Assembly (NCBI GenBank): GCA_963766445.1
Contig: CAVXZW010000014.1
Span: 62,001 to 126,000 of the forward strand
Reading direction: 5' to 3'
Length of the DNA stretch: 64,000 bases
Origin: JAICYJ01 sp963766445
Lineage (GTDB): Bacteria > Actinomycetota > Thermoleophilia > Gaiellales > JAICJC01
Below, piece by piece: positions 1 to 8,620 of the stretch (the first letter of the stretch is position 1; every line of letters starts with the position of its first letter). Below the pieces are notes generated by a model. That model was not told where the DNA came from, did not search any database, and saw nothing but the letters and a program-made list of their open reading frames with translations. The translations under genes were made by a program, and so were the position numbers.

Positions 1-283
1 CGATGTGGCGGCTGGGGTTCCCCGCCACCACGTGCACGGTCAAGCGGCCCCAGGTGGTGCGGGCGCGGTGCACGGCACCGACCTCGTCCCACCCGATTCG
101 CACGTAGCCGGATAGCGACCGGGCCAGCAGCCCGTCGTGGGTCAGCTGGATGCGATCGGCGCGCCGTGCCGCCGGCCACAGCATTCCCGCCAGCGGACGG
201 ATCGGCGGCATGATGCGCGCCAGTCGATGGGCGCGGCTGCGCAGCGGGCAGTACTCGTACTCGAATGTGACTTCTTCGGGCAT
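1..283 (-). CDS. hypothetical protein, PH-like (partial)
   Basis: The reading frame starts at an ATG (complement of 281-283) and is still open at the window edge, so only the first 94 residues are visible. The N-terminus begins MPEEVTFEYEY. A later stretch, LTHDGLLARSLSGYVRIGWDEVGAV, has the alternating beta pattern of bacterial PH or DUF-type membrane-associated domains, but I do not recognise a family. It points the same way as the next minus-strand gene, with about 60 nt between the stop of that gene and this start. No Shine-Dalgarno sequence is obvious. Coding status is supported by uninterrupted frame and typical high-GC codon use. Confidence 0.6.
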   Translation of the reverse strand, partial: MPEEVTFEYEYCPLRSRAHRLARIMPPIRPLAGMLWPAARRADRIQLTHDGLLARSLSGYVRIGWDEVGAVHRARTTWGRLTVHVVAGNPSRHI

Positions 284-342
284 CTATCCGAGTATCGCTG
301 GCCGCCGCGTGATCGGGAATCAACCGGTCGGGGGAGGCGACA

Positions 343-807
343 TCACCCGGAACGGCTGAGCGCAAGCTTTTCCGCCCAGGCGCTGACACGCTCCGAGTTG
401 CGTGCCACCCACACGCACAGGATCGCCAGCGGCCCCTCGGCCACCACCGCCATCGTCAGCGCCACCCAGAGTTCGTGGCCGGTTCGCGACGTCATCACGT
501 CGAACCAGATGTCGCAGGCGAGCAGCGTGGCCGCCGACGCCGCGGCGCCCTGCGTCCATGCCGACCGGCGCAGGGCTCCAACCGCGGTCAGAAGCAGCGT
601 TGCCGCCAGCGCCACGTCGAACCCGGCCCAGGCGACGTCCCAGTTGTCGGCGGTGGTGCGCGACGGAAGCGTGGTGTAGAGCCACACCGTCCACGGGATC
701 AATGCGAGCGAGCAGGCGACGAATGCGTAGGCCAGCCAGCGCGGCGCCGGCTCGACCGGCCGGCCGGAGCGGTGCGTGGCGCGGCCTATGGCCTCCTTGA
801 CGCTCAT
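343..807 (-). CDS. small integral membrane protein, unknown function
   Basis: 154 residues with four predicted hydrophobic segments, at about residues 26-46 (WLAYAFVACSLALIPWTVWL), 60-80, 88-105 and 115-135. The layout resembles four-helix DUF-type membrane proteins of Actinobacteria, but no family is recognised. A TAGCCT box (complement of 814-819) lies exactly 6 nt upstream of the ATG, which suggests a leaderless transcript and fixes the start. It is divergent from the DUF2156 gene that begins at 882, so the two promoters share a 74-bp region. Confidence 0.7.
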   Translation of the reverse strand: MSVKEAIGRATHRSGRPVEPAPRWLAYAFVACSLALIPWTVWLYTTLPSRTTADNWDVAWAGFDVALAATLLLTAVGALRRSAWTQGAAASAATLLACDIWFDVMTSRTGHELWVALTMAVVAEGPLAILCVWVARNSERVSAWAEKLALSRSG

Positions 808-813
808 GCCCCT

Positions 814-875
814 AGGCTAGCTGGCCGAAGATCGTGTTGATGACTGACCGCCCCAGCGCCGCCAGCACCTATCCT
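814..875. promoter_or_regulatory. divergent leaderless promoters
   Basis: Two -10-like boxes face away from each other. TAGCCT on the minus strand (814-819) is 6 nt before the ATG at 807, and TATCCT on the plus strand (870-875) is 6 nt before the ATG at 882. Spacing of this kind puts the transcription start at or next to the start codon. No clear -35 element is assigned. Confidence 0.55.
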
Positions 876-881
876 GTTCGC

Positions 882-2480
882 ATGTGGGCACGCATCGATC
901 GCCTGGTCCGGCCGCCGTCCGGGCTGGCAGCGCTGGCGCTGGGGCTGGGCGTGGTGAACATCGTCTCCGCCCTCACGCCGGAGCTGACCGAGCGCGTCCG
1001 CGTCGTACAGACCGTCTTGTCGCCCGATGCAGAGGTGGCCGCGCGCGGCCTGACGCTGGCGGCCGGGGTGGCCATGCTGCTCGTGGCGAGCTCGCTGGCC
1101 CGCCGCAAACACCGAGCCTGGCTGCTCGCGGTCGTGGTGGTCGCCGCCAGCGCCGTGCTGCACATCGCCAAGGGCCTCGACCTCGAGGAGTCGATCGCGA
1201 ACGTTGCGCTGCTGGTGTTGCTGATCCGGTCGCGGCGCTGGTTCGACGCGCCCGGCGATCCCGCCTCGTTGCGGCTGTTGGCGGCGGGGAGTGGTCTGCT
1301 GGCGTGGCTGGTGGTGGCGGTGCTGCTGGTGCCGTCTGGGCATGGCATGGACGAGATCAGAATCCTGCATGTGGGGGTGCTGGCGCTCACGGTGATGACG
1401 GCGATCTGGCTCGTGCACCTGTGGCTGCGGCCCTGGCGGGAACCGGAGGCGCAGAGCGAGGACGACCATTGCCGGGCCCGCCGGATCGTGCTCGAGTGGG
1501 GCGACGACAGCCTCTCCTTCTTCGCGCTGCGGCGAGACCGCCGCTACGCCTTCTCGCAGCGCGACGACGCACTGCTCGCCTACCGTGTCGTGGCCGGTTG
1601 CGCGCTCGTGTCGGGCGACCCGGTCGGGAACCCGGAGTCGATCCCCGGGATGGTGCGCGCTTTCGCGGCAATGGCGCACCAGCGCGGCTGGCGACTGGTG
1701 GTGCTGCACTGCTCCGAGGAATGGGTCGGCCTGTTCCGTGGGATCGGCATGCGGGCGCTGCCGATCGGCGATGAGGCGGTGCTGTGTCCGCACACGTTCT
1801 CGCTGGAGGGGCGCGCGATCCGCAAGGTGCGCCAGTCGGTGAACCGCCTGGCGCGGATGGGCTACTCGGTCACGGTCGCGTCTCCCGCCGATCTCACGGA
1901 TGCCGACCGCGCGGAGGTCGAGCAGGTCTCGCAGGAGTGGCTGAACGGCTGGCCTGACCGCGGCTTCTCGATGGCGATGGACGATCTCTACGCACACCCG
2001 CAGGCGCGGTTCGCGCTGGCTCGCGACGGCGAGGGACGGCTTGAGGGCTTCCTGCACCTCGTGCCCTCACGGCGCGGCTACTCGCTGTCCTCCATGCGAC
2101 GGCTGCGCTCCAGCCCCAACGGGCTGATCGAGTACCTGATCGCCGAGACGGCGGTCTGGGCGCGCGGCCAGCAGGCCGACGAGATCTCCCTCAACTTCTC
2201 GGTCTTCGCCGATGTGCTGCGCGCCGACGGCACCGCGTCGTGGCCGCTGCGGGCCACGCGCTGGTCGCTGCTGCGGCTCGACCGCCTGTTCCAGCTCGAG
2301 CGGTTGTTCAGCTTCAACCGCAAGTTCTTTCCGCAGTGGCGGCGCCGGTACATCTGCTTCGAACGGCACCGCGACGTGCCGGTGCTCGGCCTCGCCACGC
2401 TGCACGTGGAGCGGCTGCTGGCGCCGCCCCGCCAGGCCTGGTATCGCGGCGGGCCAGCCGCGCGCGACGCGCGGCGGTAG
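882..2480 (+). CDS. DUF2156 membrane protein, phosphatidylglycerol lysyltransferase (MprF/LysX)-like
   Basis: About 532 residues. The N-terminal 175 residues contain about six hydrophobic helices (for example AALALGLGVVNIVSAL and AWLLAVVVVAASAVLHIAKG). The C-terminal half is a DUF2156 fold of the GNAT-like MprF type, with the typical blocks FFALRRDRRYAFS, GDPVGNPES, RKVRQSVNRL and SLSSMRR. Family members transfer aminoacyl groups from tRNA onto membrane phosphatidylglycerol or keep only the transferase-like fold. Substrate cannot be told from sequence. There is no class II lysyl-tRNA synthetase domain, unlike full LysX. The frame is open upstream to an ATG at 840, but the TATCCT box 6 nt before 882 favours the later start. 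Confidence 0.82.
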   Translation: MWARIDRLVRPPSGLAALALGLGVVNIVSALTPELTERVRVVQTVLSPDAEVAARGLTLAAGVAMLLVASSLARRKHRAWLLAVVVVAASAVLHIAKGLDLEESIANVALLVLLIRSRRWFDAPGDPASLRLLAAGSGLLAWLVVAVLLVPSGHGMDEIRILHVGVLALTVMTAIWLVHLWLRPWREPEAQSEDDHCRARRIVLEWGDDSLSFFALRRDRRYAFSQRDDALLAYRVVAGCALVSGDPVGNPESIPGMVRAFAAMAHQRGWRLVVLHCSEEWVGLFRGIGMRALPIGDEAVLCPHTFSLEGRAIRKVRQSVNRLARMGYSVTVASPADLTDADRAEVEQVSQEWLNGWPDRGFSMAMDDLYAHPQARFALARDGEGRLEGFLHLVPSRRGYSLSSMRRLRSSPNGLIEYLIAETAVWARGQQADEISLNFSVFADVLRADGTASWPLRATRWSLLRLDRLFQLERLFSFNRKFFPQWRRRYICFERHRDVPVLGLATLHVERLLAPPRQAWYRGGPAARDARR

Positions 2481-2498
2481 TTCGCATATCGTTCGGGC

Positions 2499-3044
2499 AT
2501 GAGCTGGGTCGATCCCGCACAGGAGCTGGCGGCAATCCGTCGCTGGTTCGACGCCCGTGACCTCGAGCTAGAGCTGTTCGAGCGTAGCGACGGGCGTTGG
2601 CGGGCCATGGTCACGGCGGCCGGGGAGTCGCATGGCAGCAGCGAGTACGTCGAGGCCGGCGACGAGCTTGAAGCGGCGCGTGCCGCCCAGCGGCGCCACT
2701 CGACCAGGCAGCTGCGGGCGGCGCTGTCTGGGCTGTCGCAGGTCGCCCAGAGCGAGGTGGTGCAGCTGCTGGCGGCCGAGATGCTGATCTCCCGGATACC
2801 GGGCGGGCGCAGCAAGGCCGGCCGGCGGGCGGCCCTGGCTTCGGCGGTCTGGATGCTCGACCCGAAGCGGCGCACGGCCACGCGCACGGCCGGTCGCATG
2901 GCCGGGGAGTGGGCCAGGCTGCGGATCGAGCGACGCACGCATGAAGGGTCGCTGCCGCATCCCGAGGCGCTGCTGCCGGCGGCGCTCGGCGCCACCGAGC
3001 GTAAGCTCGACCAGCTGCGGCTGAGGCTGCGGCACAAGGAGTGA
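2499..3044 (+). CDS. hypothetical protein
   Basis: 181 residues, no transmembrane segment or signal peptide. The N-terminal 65 residues (SWVDPAQELAAIRRWFDARDLELELFER) look like a small alpha/beta domain. The rest is Arg/Ala-rich helix, including GGRSKAGRRAALASAVWML. I do not recognise a family. A TATCGT box at 2487-2492 lies 6 nt before the ATG, so it probably has its own leaderless promoter despite following the DUF2156 gene by only 18 nt. Its stop overlaps the GTG of the next gene by 4 nt (GTGA), giving translational coupling with the amidohydrolase. Confidence 0.7.
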   Translation: MSWVDPAQELAAIRRWFDARDLELELFERSDGRWRAMVTAAGESHGSSEYVEAGDELEAARAAQRRHSTRQLRAALSGLSQVAQSEVVQLLAAEMLISRIPGGRSKAGRRAALASAVWMLDPKRRTATRTAGRMAGEWARLRIERRTHEGSLPHPEALLPAALGATERKLDQLRLRLRHKE

Positions 3045-4279
3045 GCCTGCAGCCGGCATCCACGCCACAGCAGCGGGCCGGCCAGGTGCTGGGGCGGCTG
3101 GCGGAGCTGTTCGAGATCGGCCGCCAGGCCGGCACCAACCGGCCCGGGCTGGGCGAGGGCGAGCAGCGTGCGCACGACCTGGTCGGCTCCTGGATGGCAG
3201 AGGCCGGCCTTGCGGTGGAGGTCGACCCGGCCGGAAACCTGATCGGCCGGCTGCCCGGGTCGGATCCGTCTCTGGCCGAGGTGTGGACGGGATCCCACCT
3301 GGACACGCCGCCGGACGGCGGCATGTTCGACGGCGCGTTGGGCGTGGTGGCGGGGCTGGATGCGGCCGCCGCGATCGGAGCCGGGTCGGTGCGCCGCACG
3401 ATCGCCGTGGTCGCCTTCCGGCTGGAGGAGGGCTGCCGGTTCGGCCGCGGGGTGTTCGGCAGCCGTGCGATGGTGGGCGACATCGAGCCGGACGAGGGCG
3501 ATCTGCTGGACGCAGACGGCATCTCCGTCGCGGAGGCATTCGCGGACCTGGGCCTGGGCCGTCTGCCGACCCGGGGCTGGGCAGACCCGCCCCCGGCCCG
3601 CTTCCTCGAGACCCACATCGAGCAGGGCCCGGTGCTGGCCGCGGCCGGTGCGCCGCTCGGCGTCGTCACCTCGATCGCGGGCATGGCCGGCTTCGACGTC
3701 GTCTTCTCGGGCAGCCGCGGTCACGCCGGCACGGTGCCGATGTCGCTGCGCTCGGACGCGCTGGGCGCCGCCGCCCGGTTCGTGCTGGCGGCGCACGAGG
3801 TCGCCCGCTCGATCCCCGGAGCGGTCGCGACCATCGGCCGCCTCATCGCGCTGCCGGGCGCGACCAACACGATCCCGGGCCGTGCAGAGCTGTTCGCCGA
3901 CCTGCGCGCGCCCGACGCCGCCGGCCTGGACGCGCTGGTGGAGCGCACCACCGCCGCCGCCGCGGAGGCGGCCGCGGCCGGCGCCTGCACGGCCGAGGTG
4001 CTGCCCCGCTGGCGGTACGAGCCGGTGGCGATGGATCCGGCCACGGCCGCCGCCGTGCGCCGGGCGGTGGCCGGCCTCGGCCTGGATCCGGTCGATCTGC
4101 CGTCAGGCGCCGGGCACGACGCGGCGATCATGGCCACCGCCGGGGTTCCGAGCGCGATGCTGTTCGTCCGCAGCGACGCCGGAGGCGTCAGCCACGCCCC
4201 TGAGGAGTCCACCGGTGCGGATGCGATCGCCCTCTGCGCGCAGGCTCTGGAGTCGGCGCTCAGGGAGCTGGCGGCGTGA
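3041..4279 (+). CDS. M20-family allantoate amidohydrolase / N-carbamoyl-amino-acid hydrolase
   Basis: 412 residues, the usual length of the AllC/HyuC (M20D-like) binuclear zinc amidohydrolases. Metal ligands are visible: His87 and Asp97 in SHLDTPPDGGMFDGALG, Glu129-Glu130 in RLEEG, His192 in ETHIEQGP, and a late His in GVSHAPEE. The SGAGHDA motif near residue 360 is also diagnostic. The family hydrolyses allantoate, ureidoglycolate or N-carbamoyl-L-amino acids to release ammonia and CO2. Start is GTG overlapping the previous TGA. The next gene begins at 4276 inside this stop (GTGA), so the genes form one operon. Exact substrate is open, but the hydantoinase-like gene at 18439 and PuuE-like gene at 8621 point to ring-opened ureides. 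Confidence 0.88.
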   Translation: MSLQPASTPQQRAGQVLGRLAELFEIGRQAGTNRPGLGEGEQRAHDLVGSWMAEAGLAVEVDPAGNLIGRLPGSDPSLAEVWTGSHLDTPPDGGMFDGALGVVAGLDAAAAIGAGSVRRTIAVVAFRLEEGCRFGRGVFGSRAMVGDIEPDEGDLLDADGISVAEAFADLGLGRLPTRGWADPPPARFLETHIEQGPVLAAAGAPLGVVTSIAGMAGFDVVFSGSRGHAGTVPMSLRSDALGAAARFVLAAHEVARSIPGAVATIGRLIALPGATNTIPGRAELFADLRAPDAAGLDALVERTTAAAAEAAAAGACTAEVLPRWRYEPVAMDPATAAAVRRAVAGLGLDPVDLPSGAGHDAAIMATAGVPSAMLFVRSDAGGVSHAPEESTGADAIALCAQALESALRELAA

Positions 4280-5386
4280 CCGACTGGGAGGCGCTGGCGC
4301 GGCCGTCGCTGCAGGGCCTTGAGCGCTACGACCCCGGCCCCAGCCGTGACCAGATGAAGGAGCGCCACGGCCTCGCCGAGCTGGAGCCGCTGAACTGGAA
4401 CGAGGACCTGTTCGGCCCGCCGCCCGAGGCGCTGGAGGCCGCGGCCGCCGAGCTGAGGAAGGTCGCCTACTACCCGGAGCGGGCCTACGCCGACTTCCGC
4501 GACGCGGTGGCGGCGCAGATGGGGCTGCCCGCCGCGTCGATCATCCCGGCGCACGGGGTGCAGTCGCTGATCGGCACGATCGCGACAGCATTCGTTGACG
4601 CGGGCACGAGCGTCGTCACACCCACGCCCACGTACGGCCTCTATGCGCAGGTGTCCGCCGCCGCGGGCGCAGAGGTGGTGCGCGTCCCCGGGCCGCGGCC
4701 TCGACATCGACCTGGACGCGGTGGCCGAGGCGGCCCGGTCGCACGGCGCCAGGGTGGTCTGGCTCTCCGACCCCAACAACCCCACCGGCGGCGTTGTCTC
4801 GCCGGGCGACTGGGCGCAGTTCCTCGATCGGCTGCCGCCCGCGTGTGCGGTGATCGCCGATGAGGCCTACATGGACTTCGCCGATCCGGCCGTCCGCGCC
4901 GACCGCATCCGCGACGTGGTGGACGGTGGACCGGTGATCGTGCTGCGGTCGTTCTCCAAGACCTACGGCCTGGCCGGGCTGCGGCTGGGATTCGCAATCG
5001 CCGATCCCGAGGTCGCGCGGCTGCTGGACATCGTGCAGGAGCCGTTCAACGTGAACCGGGTGGCGCTGGCGGCCGGCCGCGCCGCGGTCGCGCTGCCCGG
5101 CTTCGTGGAGACGCGCCGGGCGGAGGTGGCGGCGGCGCGCGAGCTGCTGCGCGAGCTGCTGACCGAGCGCGGGCTGTCCACGCATCCCTCGCAGGCCAAC
5201 TTCCTGCTGGTCAACCTGGGCATGGACGATCGCCCAATCTGTGAGCGGCTGCTGCGCGAGGGCGTGCTGATCCGCGGTGGAACCGAGTTCGGGCTGCCAG
5301 GATTCGCCCGGATCACCGTGGCGCGAGAGCCGATCATGCGGCGCACCGCGGAGCTGGTGGGGGAGGCCGTCGCCGCAGCCGGTTGA
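4276..5386 (+). CDS. PLP-dependent aminotransferase, HisC/CobD-like (frameshift at ~4693)
   Basis: About 369 residues once joined. The class I/II aminotransferase signature is clear: SDPNNPTGG, the DEAYMDF aspartate that binds the PLP nitrogen, and the Schiff-base lysine in SKTYGLAGLR near residue 227. It resembles histidinol-phosphate aminotransferase and threonine-phosphate decarboxylase, but there is no his or cob context, so a catabolic amino-acid transaminase is more likely. The frame breaks near 4693. Removing one G (ccccggg to ccccgg) restores VVRVPGRGLDIDLD. It starts at a GTG overlapping the stop of the amidohydrolase, so translation is probably coupled. Confidence 0.85.
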
Positions 5387-5412
5387 GGTATGCCATGCTA
5401 CGGTATACCAAT
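5387..5412. promoter_or_regulatory. GntR-type operator 1, upstream of TPP enzyme
   Basis: Read on the minus strand the site begins ATTGGTATACC and ends with GGCATACC, close to the operators at 8595-8614 and 12913-12933 (all contain ATTGGTAT followed by a CATAC half). The core GGTATACC is palindromic. TTGGTATACCAA-type sequences are known operators of FadR-subfamily GntR regulators such as ExuR/UxuR. It overlaps a TACGGT -10 box (5399-5404) 9 nt before the ATG at 5414, a position suited to repression, probably by the regulator at 7366-8085. Confidence 0.55.
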
Positions 5413-5413
5413 C

Positions 5414-7032
5414 ATGCTGGTCGCCGACAGGATCGCCCAACTGCTCCAGCGACAGGGCGCCGAGCACGTGGTCGGTTTCCCGGAGAACCGCCTGATCGAC
5501 GCCGCCGCCCGCGCCGGAATGCGGCCGATCATCACCCGCACCGAGCGGGTCGCCGTCAACATCGCCGACGGGTACGCGCGCGCCTGCAACGGAGAGCGGC
5601 CGCTGCCCTGCGTGACGCAGTACGGCCCCGGCGCCGAGGCCGCGTTCGGCGCGGTCGCCCAGGCCTACGGCGACCGCAGCCCGATCCTGATGCTGCCCAC
5701 CGAGTACGCCCGCGCCGAGCAGGACGCGGGGCCGAGCTTCAGATCGAACAGGCCTACCGCCCGATCACGCGCTTCGCCGCCACCGTCAACGACGCCGCGG
5801 CCGGGCCGCAGACCTTCCGTCGCGCGCTGAACGCGCTCAGCGTCGGCAACGGTCCGGTGCTGGTCGCCGTCGCGAACGACGTCATGAACGGCGAGAGCGA
5901 CGACCCGGCCTGGGACGTCGCCTCGGCACGGCCGCGGCTGACCCAGGCCGCGGCCGAGGACGTCGAGCTGGCGGCGCGTCGTCTCACCGAAGCCGCCAAC
6001 CCGGTGATCCTGGCCGGTCAGGGCGTGCTCTGGTCGAATGCCTCGGACGAGCTGCTGGAGCTGGCCGAGCTGACCGGCGTACCGGTGGCCACCACGCTCA
6101 ACGGCAAGAGCGCCTTTCCCGAGAACCACCCGCTGGCGCTGGGCACCGCCGCGCGCACCCGTCCCGCGATGGTGGATGAGTTCTTCGCCCGGGCCGACCT
6201 GATCCTCGGCATCGGCACCAGCCTCACCCGCTCGCTCTACATCACGCCGTTGCCGGATCAGGCATCAATGGGCCAGATCGTGAACGACCCGGCCGACCTG
6301 GCCGTGGGGTACGACATCGAGTTCGGATGCATCGGCGACGCCCGGCTGGTGCTGCGTCAGCTGATCGACTTGCTGCGCGGCGGTGGAGCGGTGCCGCGGG
6401 GCGCGGCGGCGAAGGTGGCCGCCGGCCGGGCCGCGTTCACCGAGCGCTGGATGGGCCACCTCACGTCGGATGCCGCTCCGCTCAGCCCCTACCGCGTCGT
6501 CTGGGACCTGATGGCGGTGGTCGATCGCACGCGCACCGTTGTCACCCACGACGCCGGGCACCCGCGCGACCAGATCGTGCCCTTTTACGAGACGATCGTG
6601 CCGCGCGGCTACATGGGGTGGGGCAAGTCAACGCAGCTCGGCACGGGCTTCGGCCTGGCGCTGGGTGCGCGACTGGCCCGGCCCGACTGGCTGTCGGTCA
6701 ACATCATGGGCGACACCGCGTTCGGGATGATCGGCATGGACGTCGAGACGGCCGTCCGCGCCCGCATCCCGATCCTCACGATCGTGCTCAACAACGGGCT
6801 GATGGGCGGCTACGGCCAGTGGATGCCCGACGCCGTCGACCGCTACGGGTCAAACCGCCTGGCCGGCGACTACTCGGCGATCGGCCGCGCACTGGGCGCG
6901 CACACCGAGCTGGTGGCGGAGCCGGCGCAGCTGCGGCCGGCGCTGGAGCGATGCGTGGCCTCGGTCGCCGCCGGCCAGACCGCGCTGCTCGAAGTGCTGA
7001 CGCACGAGGAGCACGAGCTGGCGCTTCCCTAG
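5414..7032 (+). CDS. thiamine-pyrophosphate-dependent enzyme, acetolactate synthase-like (frameshift at ~5733)
   Basis: About 539 residues with the three-domain ALS/POX layout. The N-terminal pyrimidine-binding domain carries the catalytic Glu in RTERVAVNIADGYAR (near residue 44). A central domain contains ANPVILAGQGV, and the C-terminal domain has the TPP/Mg site MGDTAFGMIGMD ending in NN about 28 residues later. The usual GDG is GDT here. The family performs decarboxylation or carboligation of 2-oxo acids. The frame breaks between EQDAG and AELQIEQAY near 5733, where one lost or two extra bases would explain it. The ATG follows a GntR-type operator with no Shine-Dalgarno, so regulated, near-leaderless expression is likely. 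Could act on a 2-oxo acid made by the upstream aminotransferase. Confidence 0.82.
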
Positions 7033-7365
7033 CTGGTCGACGCCCCCAGCCGCTCTCGGCGGTCGGACACGGATCTCACTCAGATGTGCAACGCCGGGCG
7101 CGCTCTTAGCGGGGCTTAGCGGGGTTTGACCCCGACTCGGGCGGCGATTTGTCACGGGATCGTGACGCGTGGTTGCCGGGCTGTGATGCACGGACGCATG
7201 GTTGAGCGGTGGCTGTCCGGGGCCGTGATGTTTGTGCCCGCCGGGGGGTGTGGATCGTTGCGCTGGCGTTGGGATCGTCACGGCGGCGTAAGGATCGTTG
7301 CAGGATTGTGTGTCATGCGCCCGTCACGGCGTTGCGTCGCCGGCCGTGCCGGTTGCGCTTCTCGT
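7033..7365. other. 333-bp intergenic region with short repeats and hairpins
   Basis: No convincing gene on either strand. It lies between two convergent genes. It contains a 10-bp tandem repeat CTTAGCGGGG (7105-7114, 7115-7124), a hairpin GGGGT-TTG-ACCCC (7121-7133) that could serve as a terminator, a palindrome GTCACG-GGAT-CGTGAC (7151-7166), and GGATCGT repeated three times between about 7250 and 7300. Confidence 0.45.
7121..7133 (+). terminator. possible hairpin terminator after the TPP enzyme
   Basis: A 5-bp GC-rich stem (GGGGT/ACCCC) with a 3-nt loop about 90 nt after the stop at 7032. There is no U-tract, which is usual for high-GC Actinobacteria. Confidence 0.25.
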
Positions 7366-8085
7366 CTAGCCTGCTTGGTCGCTCCAGGTCGCCTGGACGT
7401 GCCCGAGGTGGTCGCGCATCGCCTGCTGCGCGGCCTCCGGTTCGTGAGCTGCAATGCCATCGCGGATGCGCTGGTGCATGGCAACCACCAGCCGCCGCTC
7501 GTCGCGCCCCTTGGAGAGGTTACGCCGCCTCACCTCGATCAGCATCTCGCCCATGCTGTCGTGCAGCACCAGGAACAGCTCGTTGTGGGTGGCCGTCGCA
7601 ATCGCGCGGTGGAATGCGAGGTCGTGCTCGACGCTCTTGTCGAGGTCGGAGCACTCGTTCTCCAGCGCCACGATCGTCTCGTCGATGGCGGCGATGTCCT
7701 CGGCGCTGGCGCGCTGCGCGGCCAGGCCGGCGGCGGCCACCTCCAGCACCAGCCGCACCTCGTCAACCTTGCCGTAGTCCAGGTCGCTGCCCTGCACGAA
7801 GTGGCGCATCGACTCGCGCACCGTCTTCTCGTCCACGGCGATGATGCGCACGCCGCTGCCGCTCCGTACCTCCAGCATGCCCTTGGCCGCCAACGCGCGA
7901 ACGGCCTCGCGGATGACGGTGCGGGAGACGCCGAACTGCTTGCCCAGCTCCCGCTCGGGGGGCAGCATGTCGCCTGGCTTGAGCTTGTTGGAGACGATCG
8001 TCTCGATGATCGCCTCGGTCACCTTGTCGGACAGTCGCGGCTCGCGGTGGATTGCGGTGAAGGCCGTATTGTCGCTGTCGTCCAC
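7366..8085 (-). CDS. FadR-subfamily GntR transcriptional regulator (FCD domain)
   Basis: About 239 residues. The N-terminal winged helix matches the GntR family: KVTEAIIETIVSNKLKPGDMLPPERELGKQFGVSRTVIREAVRALAAKGMLEV. The C-terminal all-helical FCD ligand domain carries typical metal-binding positions (DLAFHRAI, HNELF, MHQRI, MRDHL). Such proteins repress sugar-acid, organic-acid or amino-acid catabolic genes and release DNA on binding the metabolite. The frame is open back to an ATG at 8151, but that would overlap the divergent OsmC start. The GTG at 8085, downstream of a TACGTT box, is preferred. Three matching operators in this window (5387, 8595, 12913) are its probable targets. Confidence 0.85.
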   Translation of the reverse strand: MDDSDNTAFTAIHREPRLSDKVTEAIIETIVSNKLKPGDMLPPERELGKQFGVSRTVIREAVRALAAKGMLEVRSGSGVRIIAVDEKTVRESMRHFVQGSDLDYGKVDEVRLVLEVAAAGLAAQRASAEDIAAIDETIVALENECSDLDKSVEHDLAFHRAIATATHNELFLVLHDSMGEMLIEVRRRNLSKGRDERRLVVAMHQRIRDGIAAHEPEAAQQAMRDHLGHVQATWSDQAG

Positions 8086-8136
8086 GGTGTCGATCGAACT
8101 AACGTAGCACGGTGGGAGGCGCGGACGGGCGTCGTC

Positions 8137-8142
8137 TAGACT
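8137..8142 (+). promoter_or_regulatory. leaderless -10 box of OsmC gene
   Basis: TAGACT lies 7 nt before the ATG at 8150 and decides this start over the overlapping, oppositely oriented ATG at 8151. Confidence 0.5.
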
Positions 8143-8149
8143 CGGTGTC

Positions 8150-8581
8150 ATGGGCTCGCTCGACGCCTCGGCAACGCTTCGCTGGAACGGCTACCTCGGC
8201 CAGATCGAGGGCGACTCCGGATCGCTGTCGGTGGCCACCGCCACGCAGGCCGAGCTGGGCGGTCCGGGCGGCAAGTCCAACCCCGAGGAGCTGTTCTCGG
8301 CGGCGCTGGCCAACTGCTTCACGTCCACCCTGACCGGCATGGCCCGCGCCCGCGAGATCCCGCTTGGCGAGATCGAGACCACCGTCTCCACCCGGCTTGC
8401 ATGGGGCGACGGGTCGAGCCATCACCTGTCCGAGGCCGACCTCCACACCCGGGTCGAGTCGCCCGCCCCCGAGGACGAGGTGCGCGCGCTGATCGCCGAC
8501 GCCGAGGCGCACTGCCCGGTCTGCCAGGCGATAGCGGGCAGGGTGGCGCTGCGCGTCACCGCCGACGTCGCTGCGCGATAG
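8150..8581 (+). CDS. OsmC/Ohr-family peroxiredoxin-like protein
   Basis: 143 residues, standard OsmC length. The GGKSNPEELFSAALANCF motif contains the first redox cysteine, and the second lies in the HCPVCQAI segment near residue 125. The family reduces organic hydroperoxides with two cysteines using thiol donors. It is transcribed divergently from the GntR regulator and lies just before the operator of the deacetylase operon, ending 40 nt ahead of it. Start is set by a TAGACT box 7 nt upstream. Confidence 0.88.
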   Translation: MGSLDASATLRWNGYLGQIEGDSGSLSVATATQAELGGPGGKSNPEELFSAALANCFTSTLTGMARAREIPLGEIETTVSTRLAWGDGSSHHLSEADLHTRVESPAPEDEVRALIADAEAHCPVCQAIAGRVALRVTADVAAR

Positions 8582-8594
8582 CTCGCATCATGCC

Positions 8595-8614
8595 AGTATG
8601 ATGGCATACCAATT
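8595..8614. promoter_or_regulatory. GntR-type operator 2, upstream of deacetylase operon
   Basis: The sequence agtatgatggcataccaatt has inverted arms GTATG/CATAC around 4 nt and overlaps a near-consensus TATGAT -10 box (8597-8602). On the minus strand it reads AATTGGTATGCC, like operators 1 and 3. Its position over the -10 favours repression by the neighbouring GntR protein. Confidence 0.6.
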
Positions 8615-8620
8615 CGCCCG

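Noticed and set aside
804..2057. 417-codon minus-strand frame antisense to the DUF2156 gene
   Set aside because: His/Arg/Gln-rich shadow with no family resemblance; the plus strand has clear DUF2156 motifs and a -10 box.
7250..7300. CRISPR-like repeats (GGATCGT three times)
   Set aside because: Units are only 7-11 bp with irregular spacing and no array.
7126..8139. 337-codon plus-strand frame antisense to the GntR regulator
   Set aside because: The minus strand encodes an unmistakable GntR-FCD protein. The plus frame is His/Leu-rich shadow.
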